Positions 1 to 7,655 of a stretch of 24,036 bases of DNA are shown one piece after another; within the stretch, counting starts at the first letter, position 1, and each line of letters opens with the position of its first letter. This DNA comes from Chloroflexota bacterium (GTDB taxonomy: Bacteria; Chloroflexota; Anaerolineae; Anaerolineales; UBA4823). Below the pieces are notes generated by a model. It was given only the letters and a program-made list of their open reading frames with translations. It searched no databases and was not told the origin of the DNA. Where the stretch lies: NCBI GenBank assembly GCA_030669775.1, contig DAOVCZ010000005.1:1-24036 (forward strand). Direction: 5' to 3'. Both the position numbers and the translations under genes were made by a program.

Positions 1-15
1 AGATAGATGAATGGC

Positions 16-47
16 GATTGCTGATTGGTATTCTTCAATCAGCAATC
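16..47. repeat. Perfect 12-bp inverted repeat upstream of tRNA-Cys
   Basis: Arms 16-27 and 36-47 are exactly complementary around an 8-nt loop. No T-run follows on either strand, so it does not look like a standard intrinsic terminator. It could be the end of an upstream transcript, a processing site in front of the tRNA, or a dispersed repeat unit. No clear promoter for the tRNA is visible between this element and position 72. Confidence 0.4.
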
Positions 48-71
48 ATGATCTAAGCTCCGGGTTCCTTT

Positions 72-142
72 GGCGACGTGGCCAAGTGGAAAGGCAAGGG
101 TCTGCAAAACCCTGATCACGGGTTCAAATCCCGTCGTCGCCT
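72..142 (+). tRNA. tRNA-Cys (anticodon GCA)
   Basis: The cloverleaf reads cleanly. The acceptor stem pairs GGCGACG (72-78) with CGTCGCC (135-141), and the discriminator is T142, as expected for Cys. The anticodon arm AGGGT-CTGCAAA-ACCCT places GCA in the loop. The T-arm CGGG-TTCAAAT-CCCG is perfect. The 3' CCA is not encoded, so it must be added after transcription. The D-arm is compact (GCC...GGC). An intrinsic terminator follows immediately, so this gene ends its transcript. Confidence 0.95.
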
Positions 143-145
143 CTG

Positions 146-172
146 AAATACCCCCATATTGGGGGTATTTTT
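146..172 (+). terminator. Intrinsic terminator after tRNA-Cys
   Basis: The hairpin AAATACCCCC (146-155) / GGGGGTATTT (161-170) has a 5-nt ATATT loop and runs into a T-tract (168-172). It sits 3 nt after the tRNA discriminator base. The A-tract on the left arm could also let it work for the opposite strand, where the CAP-protein gene is transcribed toward it, 150 nt away. Confidence 0.85.
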
Positions 173-321
173 CTATGCAGGTGCTTTGTCAGCTCAAACT
201 TATATTTTTTACCAGGATCTAATAAAATCTATTCCCCACCGTCTGGGCAAGCTTGCTCATCAATAATATTGAATTTAAATAACGATCGAATTTTGGTGAT
301 GACTTAAGATTGGGGGAATTG

Positions 322-1281
322 CTATCTGTGAACCCCAGGCAGAAAGACCTGATGGATTTGGGTATCCACTACCATCAATGTGATTTGAGAAGTATGGGGG
401 GAGCCTGCTACAGAGGATGGATCAGTGACATTAATAGTGATTTCACCTGTATAGGTGTTTACCTTATTTTGATCGAAATTATCTGGTGTGATCTGGATTG
501 AAGTTGGTGTGGTTCCATTTCCTGGATCGGCAGAAAAGAAAGAGCCCAAATTTGTCACTTGCCAGGTTAATAGATCGTTGTTGCCGACATTTGCTGGTGA
601 GAAACCCTGATAAGAAGGATAGAGCTTTTGGTCTGGGATACTATATAAGAAAACCAAATTCTCAGGAAGATTTCCCAGGATTGGGGTGGGGCTGGCGTCG
701 ATCTCTGTTCCGAAATCTAGTACCCAGTAAGAATGGTAATCCCCGCCGCCTTGATAAAAGCCAACCCCGATCGCCAGGGTGTTTGGGTTTAGGATGTTAG
801 CTCGATGTCCATCGCTGCTCATCCAGCCCTGCATAACAGCTTCGGGAGAATGATATCCAGCAGCAGCGTTTTCACCACTTGCACCGGAGTAATAATTCGC
901 GATTCTGTCCCAGGGACCACATTTCTTGATCAATCTTTCACCTTCTCGATCCATCGTGTCATGGCTGAAATAATTGTCCTGGCTCATATCGGCAGCCTGG
1001 TAACGGGCTGCATTAGTTAATCCCTCAGAACTTTTCAGCGGGGTCAGGCCGCGACTGGTGCGTTCCTGGTTTACCAAATTGATCACCTGTTGTTCGTATT
1101 CTGCATTGTAAACTGCAGCAACCTGTCCGCCACAACCGGCATATTGCAGGGAAGGGTTTGTTGGATCTGGGTTTGCGGGAGGGGTACCGATCACGCCACC
1201 CTCAGCCAGAACAGGCTGGACGGAAGCGAGCAAACTGAGGATGAGGATAAAGAAACCAATACGAAAAACAATTTTCTTCAT
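322..1281 (-). CDS. Secreted CAP (SCP/PR-1)-domain protein with C-terminal Ig-like domain
   Basis: The 319-residue product begins with a Sec signal peptide (MKK then a hydrophobic stretch ending near VLA|EG), so it should be exported. Residues about 55-195 form a CAP domain. Visible hallmarks are the LVNQERTSRGL helix, FSHD (H107), GENAAAG (E137) and DGHRANIL (H159), the His/Glu positions that usually make the CAP cavity. A C-terminal segment with W...F...P..G.TP..I.I...N...Y.G.I.I resembles BACON-type beta domains. The protein ends in VFLPGVHR. CAP proteins have diverse roles and no reaction can be assigned. ATG at 1281 was chosen because it starts the signal peptide; in-frame GTG (1296) and TTG (1299) lie just upstream, and none has a strong ribosome-binding site. 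The gene lies 146 nt downstream of rnhA on the same strand, so co-transcription is possible. Confidence 0.88.
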   Translation of the reverse strand: MKKIVFRIGFFILILSLLASVQPVLAEGGVIGTPPANPDPTNPSLQYAGCGGQVAAVYNAEYEQQVINLVNQERTSRGLTPLKSSEGLTNAARYQAADMSQDNYFSHDTMDREGERLIKKCGPWDRIANYYSGASGENAAAGYHSPEAVMQGWMSSDGHRANILNPNTLAIGVGFYQGGGDYHSYWVLDFGTEIDASPTPILGNLPENLVFLYSIPDQKLYPSYQGFSPANVGNNDLLTWQVTNLGSFFSADPGNGTTPTSIQITPDNFDQNKVNTYTGEITINVTDPSSVAGSPHTSQITLMVVDTQIHQVFLPGVHR

Positions 1282-1427
1282 TTTGCCAACAATCACCAAA
1301 ATATTTGCTGATCCTCAAGTCAAGACGAACCGCAGTATTATCGTCCGATTCTATGCGATCAGCGATAAAAGTATCCCAAGTATTTCCAGGTGACACAATA
1401 GGAAAAAAGTCCCGCCTAGCATAATTG

Positions 1428-1865
1428 TTATGCGCGTGGGATGGATTTCCGGGCCAGGTAATCTACACGCTGGTTGTTACGGTCGCCTGCATGCCCTCTA
1501 ACCCAATGCCAATTTATCTGGTGGGTCTGGATGACTCTATCTATCGCCTGCCACAAGTCTACGTTTGCCAGTTTACCACCTTTTCGCCGCCAATTACGTG
1601 CCCGCCAATTCGGAATCCATTCGGTTATGCCGCGTCTTAGATATTGTGAATCGGTATAGAAATCGACCTGGCTGGGGTGTTTGAGTGCCTCAAGTGCCTG
1701 GATGGCTGCGGTCAGTTCCATACGGTTGTTGGTCGTCTCGGCTTCAGAACCGGTCAGAGTTTTCTCACTGCTATCATAAATTAACAAAGCTGCCCAACCC
1801 CCGGGGCCGGGATTGGGATCGCATGCGCCGTCAGTGTATATCGTCACGTGCTGAAGATCGGTCAT
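1428..1865 (-). CDS. rnhA: Ribonuclease HI
   Basis: This 145-residue protein has the length of the classical single-domain RNase HI, which cuts the RNA strand of RNA/DNA hybrids in the cytoplasm (R-loops, primers). The acidic active site is complete: D12 in YTDGACDPNPGPGGW, E50 in MELTAAI, D72 in YTDSQY and D135 in QRVDYLA, with H125 in the RGHAGD loop. The basic, Trp-rich segment around residues 83-98 (WIPNWRARNWRRKGGK) matches the basic protrusion used for hybrid binding in E. coli-type enzymes. An AAGGA ribosome-binding site lies 6 nt before ATG 1865. It sits 75 nt downstream of a solute-binding lipoprotein gene on the same strand; no functional tie to either neighbour is evident. Confidence 0.96.
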   Translation of the reverse strand: MTDLQHVTIYTDGACDPNPGPGGWAALLIYDSSEKTLTGSEAETTNNRMELTAAIQALEALKHPSQVDFYTDSQYLRRGITEWIPNWRARNWRRKGGKLANVDLWQAIDRVIQTHQINWHWVRGHAGDRNNQRVDYLARKSIPRA

Positions 1866-1940
1866 TTAAAATCCTTGAATTTCCTGGGTAAGGCAGTATT
1901 GTGCACTTTGGTGTCTAGGATGCGTACGACGGCATCTAAA

Positions 1941-3449
1941 TTAATCCGTCATGCTGTGCAGTTCTGCAGCTGTCTCATCCAGCAGCTCTAGAGTAGCGGG
2001 TATACGGTCCGGGGTAAAGTAATAGCGGAAGATTTGTGTGCCTACATCGCCAAGGATCCAGCGCACTACCCTCCACGATTCTAATCCCGGCTCTGGTTGC
2101 GCCTCGGCAAGCAATTCCTGAGCGGCAGCCCACTGTGGATTTTCTCTAGCATAAGAGCCCAGGAAATCCATCGCTGAAGCCCGAGTTGGGAAAGTTCCGT
2201 GAGCTTCAATAAATTTCGCTTGCTGTTCTGGAGAACTCAGCCATTTAATAACCAGCCAGGCAGCTAAGTTCTCTTCTGGTGTACCTGCGAACATGACAAA
2301 TGACGGTCCATTGACATTGATGACTGCATCACCTTGTGGGGTGGGAAAGCCTGTTACGGTCCAGGCATCATTGTTGCTGGCTCTTTCGAATTCAAAGGCT
2401 TGGAATGAAAGATCTGAAAGTGAACCTGTTATGAACAACGCTCTTCGATTCGCAAATTCAATCTCTGCAGGTGATTCCGTCACCTCCCAGGCGCACCCCT
2501 GATCGAATAGATCCTTCAGATACAGGAAGGAGTTTTCGGTTTGTGGTGTGTTGAACTGGTATCCGCTCCCCTCAGGATGAATGACAGAGCTGCCAAAGGC
2601 GTACATCCAGCTCAGAATCCCAGCTGGTGTTGTGTTGATCAACCAGCCTCCACTGCCGTCATCTTGAGGGAGGTCGTTGGAACTGTTTGCTCGGGCTGCA
2701 GCACAGACCTGTTCTTTGAATTCTTCTGAGGTGCTGGGTGGAGAAGAGAAGCCCAATTCTTTCGCCCAAGTGGTATTGTAAAACATCAATGGGGCTGAAC
2801 GGACTGCGGGAAATCCGAATCGATTTTGTTCGTTCACATCTTGTTCAAGAAAAACGCTGTAGAAATCTGCCAGCTCCTCAGTGCTAAGACCCCACTCTGG
2901 ATCATTAACGAAGATGGTCAAACCTGTTACTGGTTTTCCGCTGGTAATCCAAGATTGAATCTGATAGTTGGCGCCGACGGCAAGATTTGGCAGCCCGGCA
3001 GCTGGTTCCGCGACCTCAATTCTCTCATATAGAGAATTGAAAGTCCCCTGATATATGCTTTCCACCATAATGCCGAATTCATTGGTTGCGTTGAAATCCT
3101 CGATAGACTCTTGGATAGCTGCTCCAGTTTCCCCTGACCAGGGATGCCAGAATGTAAGGGTTAAGCCGTTCAAATCTGATCCATCTACCTCGAGAGATGA
3201 GGTTGGTTGGGGGGTAATTGTTGCGGTAGGGGTGCTTGTGATCCCAGGAGTGGTTGGTGTTGGAGTTGATTCCGGTGTTTCGAATAAAACAAGCGGTGTC
3301 GGTGTTGGTTGGCCGCTGCAAGCTGCCAGAAGTGCCATAGAAAGAATTATGATCACCAGGTATGTGGAGCTTGCTGGAGTGATCATCCCAAATGAGGTAA
3401 GATAATCCCTGAAGTCTGGCACGCGCCCGCTTTGAAGATCTTTAGTCAC
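1941..3449 (-). CDS. ABC-type extracellular solute-binding lipoprotein (family 1)
   Basis: The product is about 502 residues. A hydrophobic segment (YLVIIILSMALLAAC) ends in a good lipobox, LAAC, so the mature protein should be lipid-anchored on the outer face of the membrane. A Thr/Pro-rich linker follows, then a fold typical of family-1 (sugar/oligosaccharide type) binding proteins: LTFWHPWSGETG near the start of the domain, FGFPAVRSAPLMFYNTTWAKELG and WLVIKWLSSPEQQAKFIEAHGTFPTRASA later. No permease or ATPase gene lies beside it, so the ligand is unknown. The start is uncertain. GTG 3449 has a GGTGAT ribosome-binding match 5 nt upstream and supplies positive charges to the n-region. ATG 3386 gives a shorter signal without any Lys/Arg and has no clear ribosome-binding site. 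Confidence 0.87.
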   Translation of the reverse strand: MTKDLQSGRVPDFRDYLTSFGMITPASSTYLVIIILSMALLAACSGQPTPTPLVLFETPESTPTPTTPGITSTPTATITPQPTSSLEVDGSDLNGLTLTFWHPWSGETGAAIQESIEDFNATNEFGIMVESIYQGTFNSLYERIEVAEPAAGLPNLAVGANYQIQSWITSGKPVTGLTIFVNDPEWGLSTEELADFYSVFLEQDVNEQNRFGFPAVRSAPLMFYNTTWAKELGFSSPPSTSEEFKEQVCAAARANSSNDLPQDDGSGGWLINTTPAGILSWMYAFGSSVIHPEGSGYQFNTPQTENSFLYLKDLFDQGCAWEVTESPAEIEFANRRALFITGSLSDLSFQAFEFERASNNDAWTVTGFPTPQGDAVINVNGPSFVMFAGTPEENLAAWLVIKWLSSPEQQAKFIEAHGTFPTRASAMDFLGSYARENPQWAAAQELLAEAQPEPGLESWRVVRWILGDVGTQIFRYYFTPDRIPATLELLDETAAELHSMTD

Positions 3450-3540
3450 CAAAAATCACCATCATGAATATCGTTCCGCGATCTGAATTTCTGTTCCGAT
3501 TGACACTGAGAATGTTGGTCAAGGCTAAGTACGCCTAGCG

Positions 3541-3549
3541 ATTATATCA
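3541..3549 (-). promoter_or_regulatory. Extended -10 promoter for the solute-binding lipoprotein gene
   Basis: On the minus strand the sequence TGATATAAT is a perfect -10 hexamer preceded by the TGn extension. No good -35 is seen, which extended -10 promoters can tolerate. Transcription would start near 3534 and give an 80-150 nt leader, depending on which start codon is used. The site lies about 35 nt before the divergent plus-strand gene, so the two genes share this control region. Confidence 0.45.
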
Positions 3550-3583
3550 AAGCTGCTATGCTTAAAAACCTTAAAGAGCCCTT

Positions 3584-4867
3584 ATGCCAGACCTGACCCC
3601 GGAATTACTACCAGCCCTGAGATCCCATCGTCTTTCCGGCTTAGAACTTGGAGGGGATCTAATTTACCCGGATTATTATGGTCGTTCTTTGCTGAATGTC
3701 CCTTCCAGCATCTGCCGTTGGTTGGGGTCACCCACGCTTGGGGCAAAACCTTTAGATCCCCAAGTTACCAAAACATTGGAAACTAATTACCAAAATGTCA
3801 TCCTGATTTTGATAGATGCACTTTCGCTGGAAAGATTGATAACCTTGGTAAATGCTGGTAACTTACCGGTATGGGGAAAGCTGGCTGAGGAGGGGATCCT
3901 TGTGCCGCTTACTTCAATCACACCCAGTACAACAGCCTCTGCTCTCGCCAGCCTATGGACAGGAACGAGCGCGGCTGAACATGGCATCGTTGGGTATGAA
4001 ATGTGGATGAAGGAGTATGGGATGGTGGTTAATACCATTCTCCATGCGCCGATATGCTATCAAGGTGATGTTGGCAGCCTGCGAAAAGCTGGATTTGATC
4101 CTGAAGCATTCCTCGAGCCAACCTCGCTTGGCACCCATTTGACCAACCATGGGATACAGGTTTATGCATTTCAGCATCACACTATAACCCGTTCTGGGTT
4201 ATCACGGATGCTGCTCCAGGATGTTTCCGTGAACCCATTCCACACCCAATCAGATCTGTGGGGAAATGCACGCAGACTTCTCGAAGACAACCCAAACGGG
4301 AGGAAGTACATCTGGATTTATTGGGGAGAGGTGGATTACCTGTCCCACAATTACGGGCCGGATGACGAACGTACGATCAGTGAGCTGGCTAGTTTCTCCG
4401 TGTCATTCAAAGATCTGTTTCTAGATCGGTTGAAACCGGAGATCAGACGCGATACTCTGCTGATCTTGATGGCTGATCATGGGCAGATCAAAACTCAACC
4501 AGACCCGCATTACGATCTACGCAACCATCCTAATCTTGTCCGTCGCCTGCATATGATGCCCACTGGGGAAAACCGCCTGGCCTATTTGTACTTACGCCCC
4601 GGTCAAGGAGAAGCAGCTCGTGAGTATATCGAGCGCACCTGGCCTGGACAATTTTCTTTCCTGGATCCGATCTACGCGGTCGAGTCCGGATTGTTCGGTC
4701 CTGGGGAATTACACTCACGTTTATATGATCGTTTGGGCGATTTAATCGTTGTTGCCAAGAGTGAGGCTTTTCTGTGGTGGTCTTCCAAACCTGACCATTT
4801 GAAGGGTAGGCACGGTGGGTTATCTGCCGATGAGATGCTAATCCCTTTTCTGGCTGCAGGTCTATAA
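3584..4867 (+). CDS. Alkaline-phosphatase-superfamily phosphodiesterase / nucleotide pyrophosphatase-type enzyme
   Basis: The 427-residue protein shows the two-metal core of type I phosphodiesterase/pyrophosphatases. D78 is in VILILIDAL, the nucleophile region TPSTTASALASLWTG holds T116/T117, D251 and H255 are in GEVDYLSHNYGPDD, D298-H299 are in MADHGQ, and H410 is in HGGLSADEM. These enzymes hydrolyse phosphodiester or pyrophosphate bonds, but the substrate cannot be read from sequence; related bacterial proteins also act on phosphonates or sugar phosphates. No signal peptide or membrane segment is visible, so it is probably cytoplasmic. The start has an AAAGAG purine run 5 nt upstream. It is a single gene, divergent from the lipoprotein gene and convergent with the M23 gene. 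Confidence 0.9.
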   Translation: MPDLTPELLPALRSHRLSGLELGGDLIYPDYYGRSLLNVPSSICRWLGSPTLGAKPLDPQVTKTLETNYQNVILILIDALSLERLITLVNAGNLPVWGKLAEEGILVPLTSITPSTTASALASLWTGTSAAEHGIVGYEMWMKEYGMVVNTILHAPICYQGDVGSLRKAGFDPEAFLEPTSLGTHLTNHGIQVYAFQHHTITRSGLSRMLLQDVSVNPFHTQSDLWGNARRLLEDNPNGRKYIWIYWGEVDYLSHNYGPDDERTISELASFSVSFKDLFLDRLKPEIRRDTLLILMADHGQIKTQPDPHYDLRNHPNLVRRLHMMPTGENRLAYLYLRPGQGEAAREYIERTWPGQFSFLDPIYAVESGLFGPGELHSRLYDRLGDLIVVAKSEAFLWWSSKPDHLKGRHGGLSADEMLIPFLAAGL

Positions 4868-4970
4868 TCCCCGTAATGTAAAGAATCTGAAGATAAAAAT
4901 CAGCTAATCAATCTCAGATTGACGGGCTTGGATTTGGATTCCTGTAAGGGTCTAAGAAGGGGTTATCTGG

Positions 4971-6224
4971 TTATGGTAAGAAATCCCAAGGATTTACTTT
5001 ACCGTAATTATCATGCAGCATCTCAAAGTGGATGTGAGGACCACTTGAATTACCAGTGCTGCCGATCGTGCCGATCAGTGTGCCCTGGAAAACGCTTTGA
5101 CCACAGATGACGCCAACTACTTCCATATGGGCATATGCTGTCTGCCACCCGTTTCCATGATCGATGACCACCATGTTTCCGTAACCAAAGTTGTTCCAAC
5201 CTGCGTAGACCACGACGCCGCTGTCTGCAGCCCACATGGGCTCACCAAGATCGCCGTCAATGTCAATTGCATAGTGGTTCGTGGAAGGAGAGTAATCGTA
5301 TCCGGATAAGAAGTGATTTTTACTCGGCCAGATGAATGCACCTGTCCCAACTGCCCCGTCGAGGATAGTGCCACAGGCACCTGGACCGATAAACTTGGCA
5401 ACACCCGGATTCATTCTTGTGATTCGAGGCGCACTCCAGGTGACAAACTGCCGCGATCCTCCTGGGATGACGAGGAATGTCCCTGGCTCGATATCAGGAT
5501 TTGACCAATCACCTAGTGTTTCCAGATCCAGATTATTTCCTTCCCAGTTGATGATGTCCTCAGGAGTGACGCTGTAGCCTTGGGCAACGCCATTCAAGCC
5601 TTCCCCAGCCGACCATCTGTGGTAGGTGCCATCCAATGGCAATATATTTAATTCCTGTCCCTCTACAAGTGCATGCGGATTGTCAGCCAGGACGAAGTAA
5701 TTGCCCCACAAGATTGTCTCTGGCTTCAAGCCAAATTTCTCAGCGATGCCAAAGACAGTATCGCCGGGTTGGACGACATATGTAACCACTTCTGTCCTGG
5801 GTCGAGTAGGGATGGTTGTGTGCACTTGAGCCAGGCGCGGGATACCAGCCTCATAAACAGTTTTGTCAGAGGATAATGGTGGGAGATCCGGTAAAACATA
5901 CGAGGGTGTTGAGGTAGGCAGGGTTGCTGCCTGAGCGGCTTGTTGGGGGGGTTCCGGTTCTTGGGCACGCAGGTAATATACTCGCATCACCCATACGACG
6001 AGAAGGGCGAGGGCAATAAAGAGCATGTGCGTGCCAATCCGCAAGACCGAATCGGCGATCCCGGGACGTGAAAGGCTTCCCAAGATCAAAAAAAGACGGC
6101 TCTCTCGGGTAGATTCTGTATCAGGCTCTACTTGTGGGGCCGCATCTAAGTCTTTATCTTCATTTGTCGGAAAGAGCTCCGCAGAAGGATCCTGGAGCTC
6201 TTCAGGGAGTTGATCGTCTTGCAT
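4971..6224 (-). CDS. Membrane-anchored LysM / M23-family peptidoglycan endopeptidase
   Basis: The 417-residue protein has an acidic cytoplasmic N-terminus (about 1-60), one transmembrane helix (about 65-82) and a Pro/Thr-rich stalk. A LysM domain follows (YVVQPGDTVFGIAEKFGL..., about 149-195), then a second, weaker LysM-like unit (about 202-255), then an M23 peptidase domain. The M23 zinc site is intact: H317 and D321 (HYAID), H366 (AYAHM) and H397/H399 (GPHIHFE). It should bind peptidoglycan and cut peptide cross-links outside the cell. ATG 6224 was chosen because GGAGAT lies 7 nt upstream and a strong promoter ends at 6245. An in-frame TTG at 6254 falls inside that promoter and cannot be used from it. 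It lies 121 nt downstream of a solute-binding lipoprotein gene but appears independently transcribed. Confidence 0.93.
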   Translation of the reverse strand: MQDDQLPEELQDPSAELFPTNEDKDLDAAPQVEPDTESTRESRLFLILGSLSRPGIADSVLRIGTHMLFIALALLVVWVMRVYYLRAQEPEPPQQAAQAATLPTSTPSYVLPDLPPLSSDKTVYEAGIPRLAQVHTTIPTRPRTEVVTYVVQPGDTVFGIAEKFGLKPETILWGNYFVLADNPHALVEGQELNILPLDGTYHRWSAGEGLNGVAQGYSVTPEDIINWEGNNLDLETLGDWSNPDIEPGTFLVIPGGSRQFVTWSAPRITRMNPGVAKFIGPGACGTILDGAVGTGAFIWPSKNHFLSGYDYSPSTNHYAIDIDGDLGEPMWAADSGVVVYAGWNNFGYGNMVVIDHGNGWQTAYAHMEVVGVICGQSVFQGTLIGTIGSTGNSSGPHIHFEMLHDNYGKVNPWDFLP

Positions 6225-6244
6225 ACAAGATATCTCCGGCCCGC

Positions 6245-6273
6245 ATAATAACACTGCCTATCCAATTCGTCAA
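6245..6273 (-). promoter_or_regulatory. Sigma-70-type promoter for the LysM/M23 gene
   Basis: On the minus strand, TTGACG (6268-6273), a 17-nt spacer and TATTAT (6245-6250) form a near-consensus promoter with a TGT extension just before the -10. The start of transcription should be near 6238, leaving a leader of about 15 nt that contains only the GGAGAT ribosome-binding site. The last 12 nt of spacer plus -10 are identical to those of the promoter at 11410-11438. Confidence 0.75.
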
Positions 6274-6345
6274 CTGCCTGATCTGCAATTTGATCGGGCT
6301 TGATACGAACAAAAATCCAGTTAAATGCTGTTGAAAAGAAGTGTT

Positions 6346-7623
6346 TTAAGGATTTTCAAGGCTTTCGATGGCATCGTTTGCCGCTGAGACAGGTGTGGAT
6401 TGCTGTTTTAAAATATCGACAGTAGCCTGTTGAAGGGCTGGTCCGATGACCGCCATGACATCATTAGGGGGGATAAGTTGAGCTGATTGGACGATCTTAT
6501 CCACTAATCCGCGCAGGGCGACGTTCGACCAACCTTCCAGGGCTGAAGCCCGCGGTGGAAGATAACCGGCGGTCTCGCTCCATTCGGAAAGAAAACTGCC
6601 ATCAGTTAGATATTCTGCTAAATCAACGCTCAATGCATGGCGTTCGGTTTGGGGACTGGAGAGCGCCCAAACCCAGCCGTTTGCCAGGGTAAACGGAGTC
6701 CCAGCTTGAGTTATGATCGGGGCTGCAGCTGTATCACCCGGTAATGTACTCAGATACCGGTTCATCCAGGTGACGACGGTATCGACTTGGTTTTCTGTAT
6801 ACGCCTCCCAGGACTGTTCGTCATCTGTGAATTGAGTCAACCAAAAGGGCATCACACCAGCCGCTTCTGCCTCCTGAAAAAAAGTAAGCATATCGGTTAA
6901 TGCAGCACTTTCAAGATTGGGGCGTCCATCGGCGTCCTGGATTTGGGCACCAGTAGAGAGGTATTCGGCCAATGAGAAGTAAGCTTCCATCTCTGCTGCT
7001 GGAAAGGCGAGGGGTTGACCTGCCTCCAGTGCGGAAAGCCAATCGGTTGCTGGATTTTCAATTTCAGCGGGACGATACAGTGAGACCAGGGCGTTGCCAG
7101 CGAATGGCAATCCGAATGTGCTGGTCTGGAGTTGTCCTAATTCTTGGGCGAAGGGGTACCAATCGTTATCGTTAAGAGTACCGGTCAATCCATCATAAGG
7201 ATATAGTAAACCTTTGAGTGCTGCGATTTCCAAGCTTTCTCGGGGTAATAAAATCAAGTCGGGAACGACCAGTGGTGCGGCAGCGCTAGCAGTACTAAGC
7301 GAGTCGAGTAAGCCGCCCGTCCCGCTGGATGCCTTGACCCGAGTCTCAATCCGCACATCAGGTCTTTGGGCTGTGTATTGATCTAAGCGGTCTTGCAGTA
7401 GTTCTCCGGCAGGTGTGTCGCCGGCAGGGTCAAATTGTGGCGGAACCCAAATACGCAAGACAGTGGGTCCAGGTGCAGGTTGCGAGCTCTCTGATGTCGG
7501 CAGGGATGTCGCAGTTGGCGTTATCGATGGCTGGGGTGTGGTATCAGATTCCGGCTCAGGCAGTGCTGTGCAGCCTACCGAGATGATAGCCATGATTAAT
7601 AAACCGACCAAGTAATATTTCAT
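6346..7623 (-). CDS. ABC-type extracellular solute-binding lipoprotein (second, distinct)
   Basis: The 425-residue protein has a short signal peptide, MKYYLVGLLIMAIISVGC, ending in a lipobox-like SVGC with Cys18, followed by a Thr/Pro-rich linker. The body has the outline of a family-1 solute-binding protein: TVLRIWVPPQFDP at the start of the domain, a long central helix-rich region and a C-terminal YLTDGSFLSEWSETAGYLPPRASAL segment like the WLSSPE...GTFPTRASA segment of the 1941-3449 lipoprotein. It is the last gene of a tight minus-strand run, 32 nt after an M42 peptidase gene, so it is probably co-transcribed with the peptidases. No transporter subunits are adjacent and the ligand is unknown; peptides would be a natural guess from context only. 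Confidence 0.82.
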   Translation of the reverse strand: MKYYLVGLLIMAIISVGCTALPEPESDTTPQPSITPTATSLPTSESSQPAPGPTVLRIWVPPQFDPAGDTPAGELLQDRLDQYTAQRPDVRIETRVKASSGTGGLLDSLSTASAAAPLVVPDLILLPRESLEIAALKGLLYPYDGLTGTLNDNDWYPFAQELGQLQTSTFGLPFAGNALVSLYRPAEIENPATDWLSALEAGQPLAFPAAEMEAYFSLAEYLSTGAQIQDADGRPNLESAALTDMLTFFQEAEAAGVMPFWLTQFTDDEQSWEAYTENQVDTVVTWMNRYLSTLPGDTAAAPIITQAGTPFTLANGWVWALSSPQTERHALSVDLAEYLTDGSFLSEWSETAGYLPPRASALEGWSNVALRGLVDKIVQSAQLIPPNDVMAVIGPALQQATVDILKQQSTPVSAANDAIESLENP

Positions 7624-7655
7624 CGAAATTCGGACCTTGAGAGACTAAATGTGAT

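Noticed and set aside
247..256. GCAAGCTTGC palindrome between the tRNA terminator and the CAP gene
   Set aside because: A 10-bp palindrome is short enough to occur by chance; there is no second copy nearby and no promoter it would control.
3055..3405. A 116-codon plus-strand frame opposite the solute-binding lipoprotein signal and linker
   Set aside because: Its Gly/Val-rich content is the antisense of a Thr/Pro-rich linker; the lipoprotein frame has clear domain signatures.
4884..4920. AATCTGA/TCAGATT pairing between the convergent phosphodiesterase and M23 genes
   Set aside because: The stem is AT-rich, 7 bp with a 23-nt loop and no T-run, so it is too weak to call a terminator.
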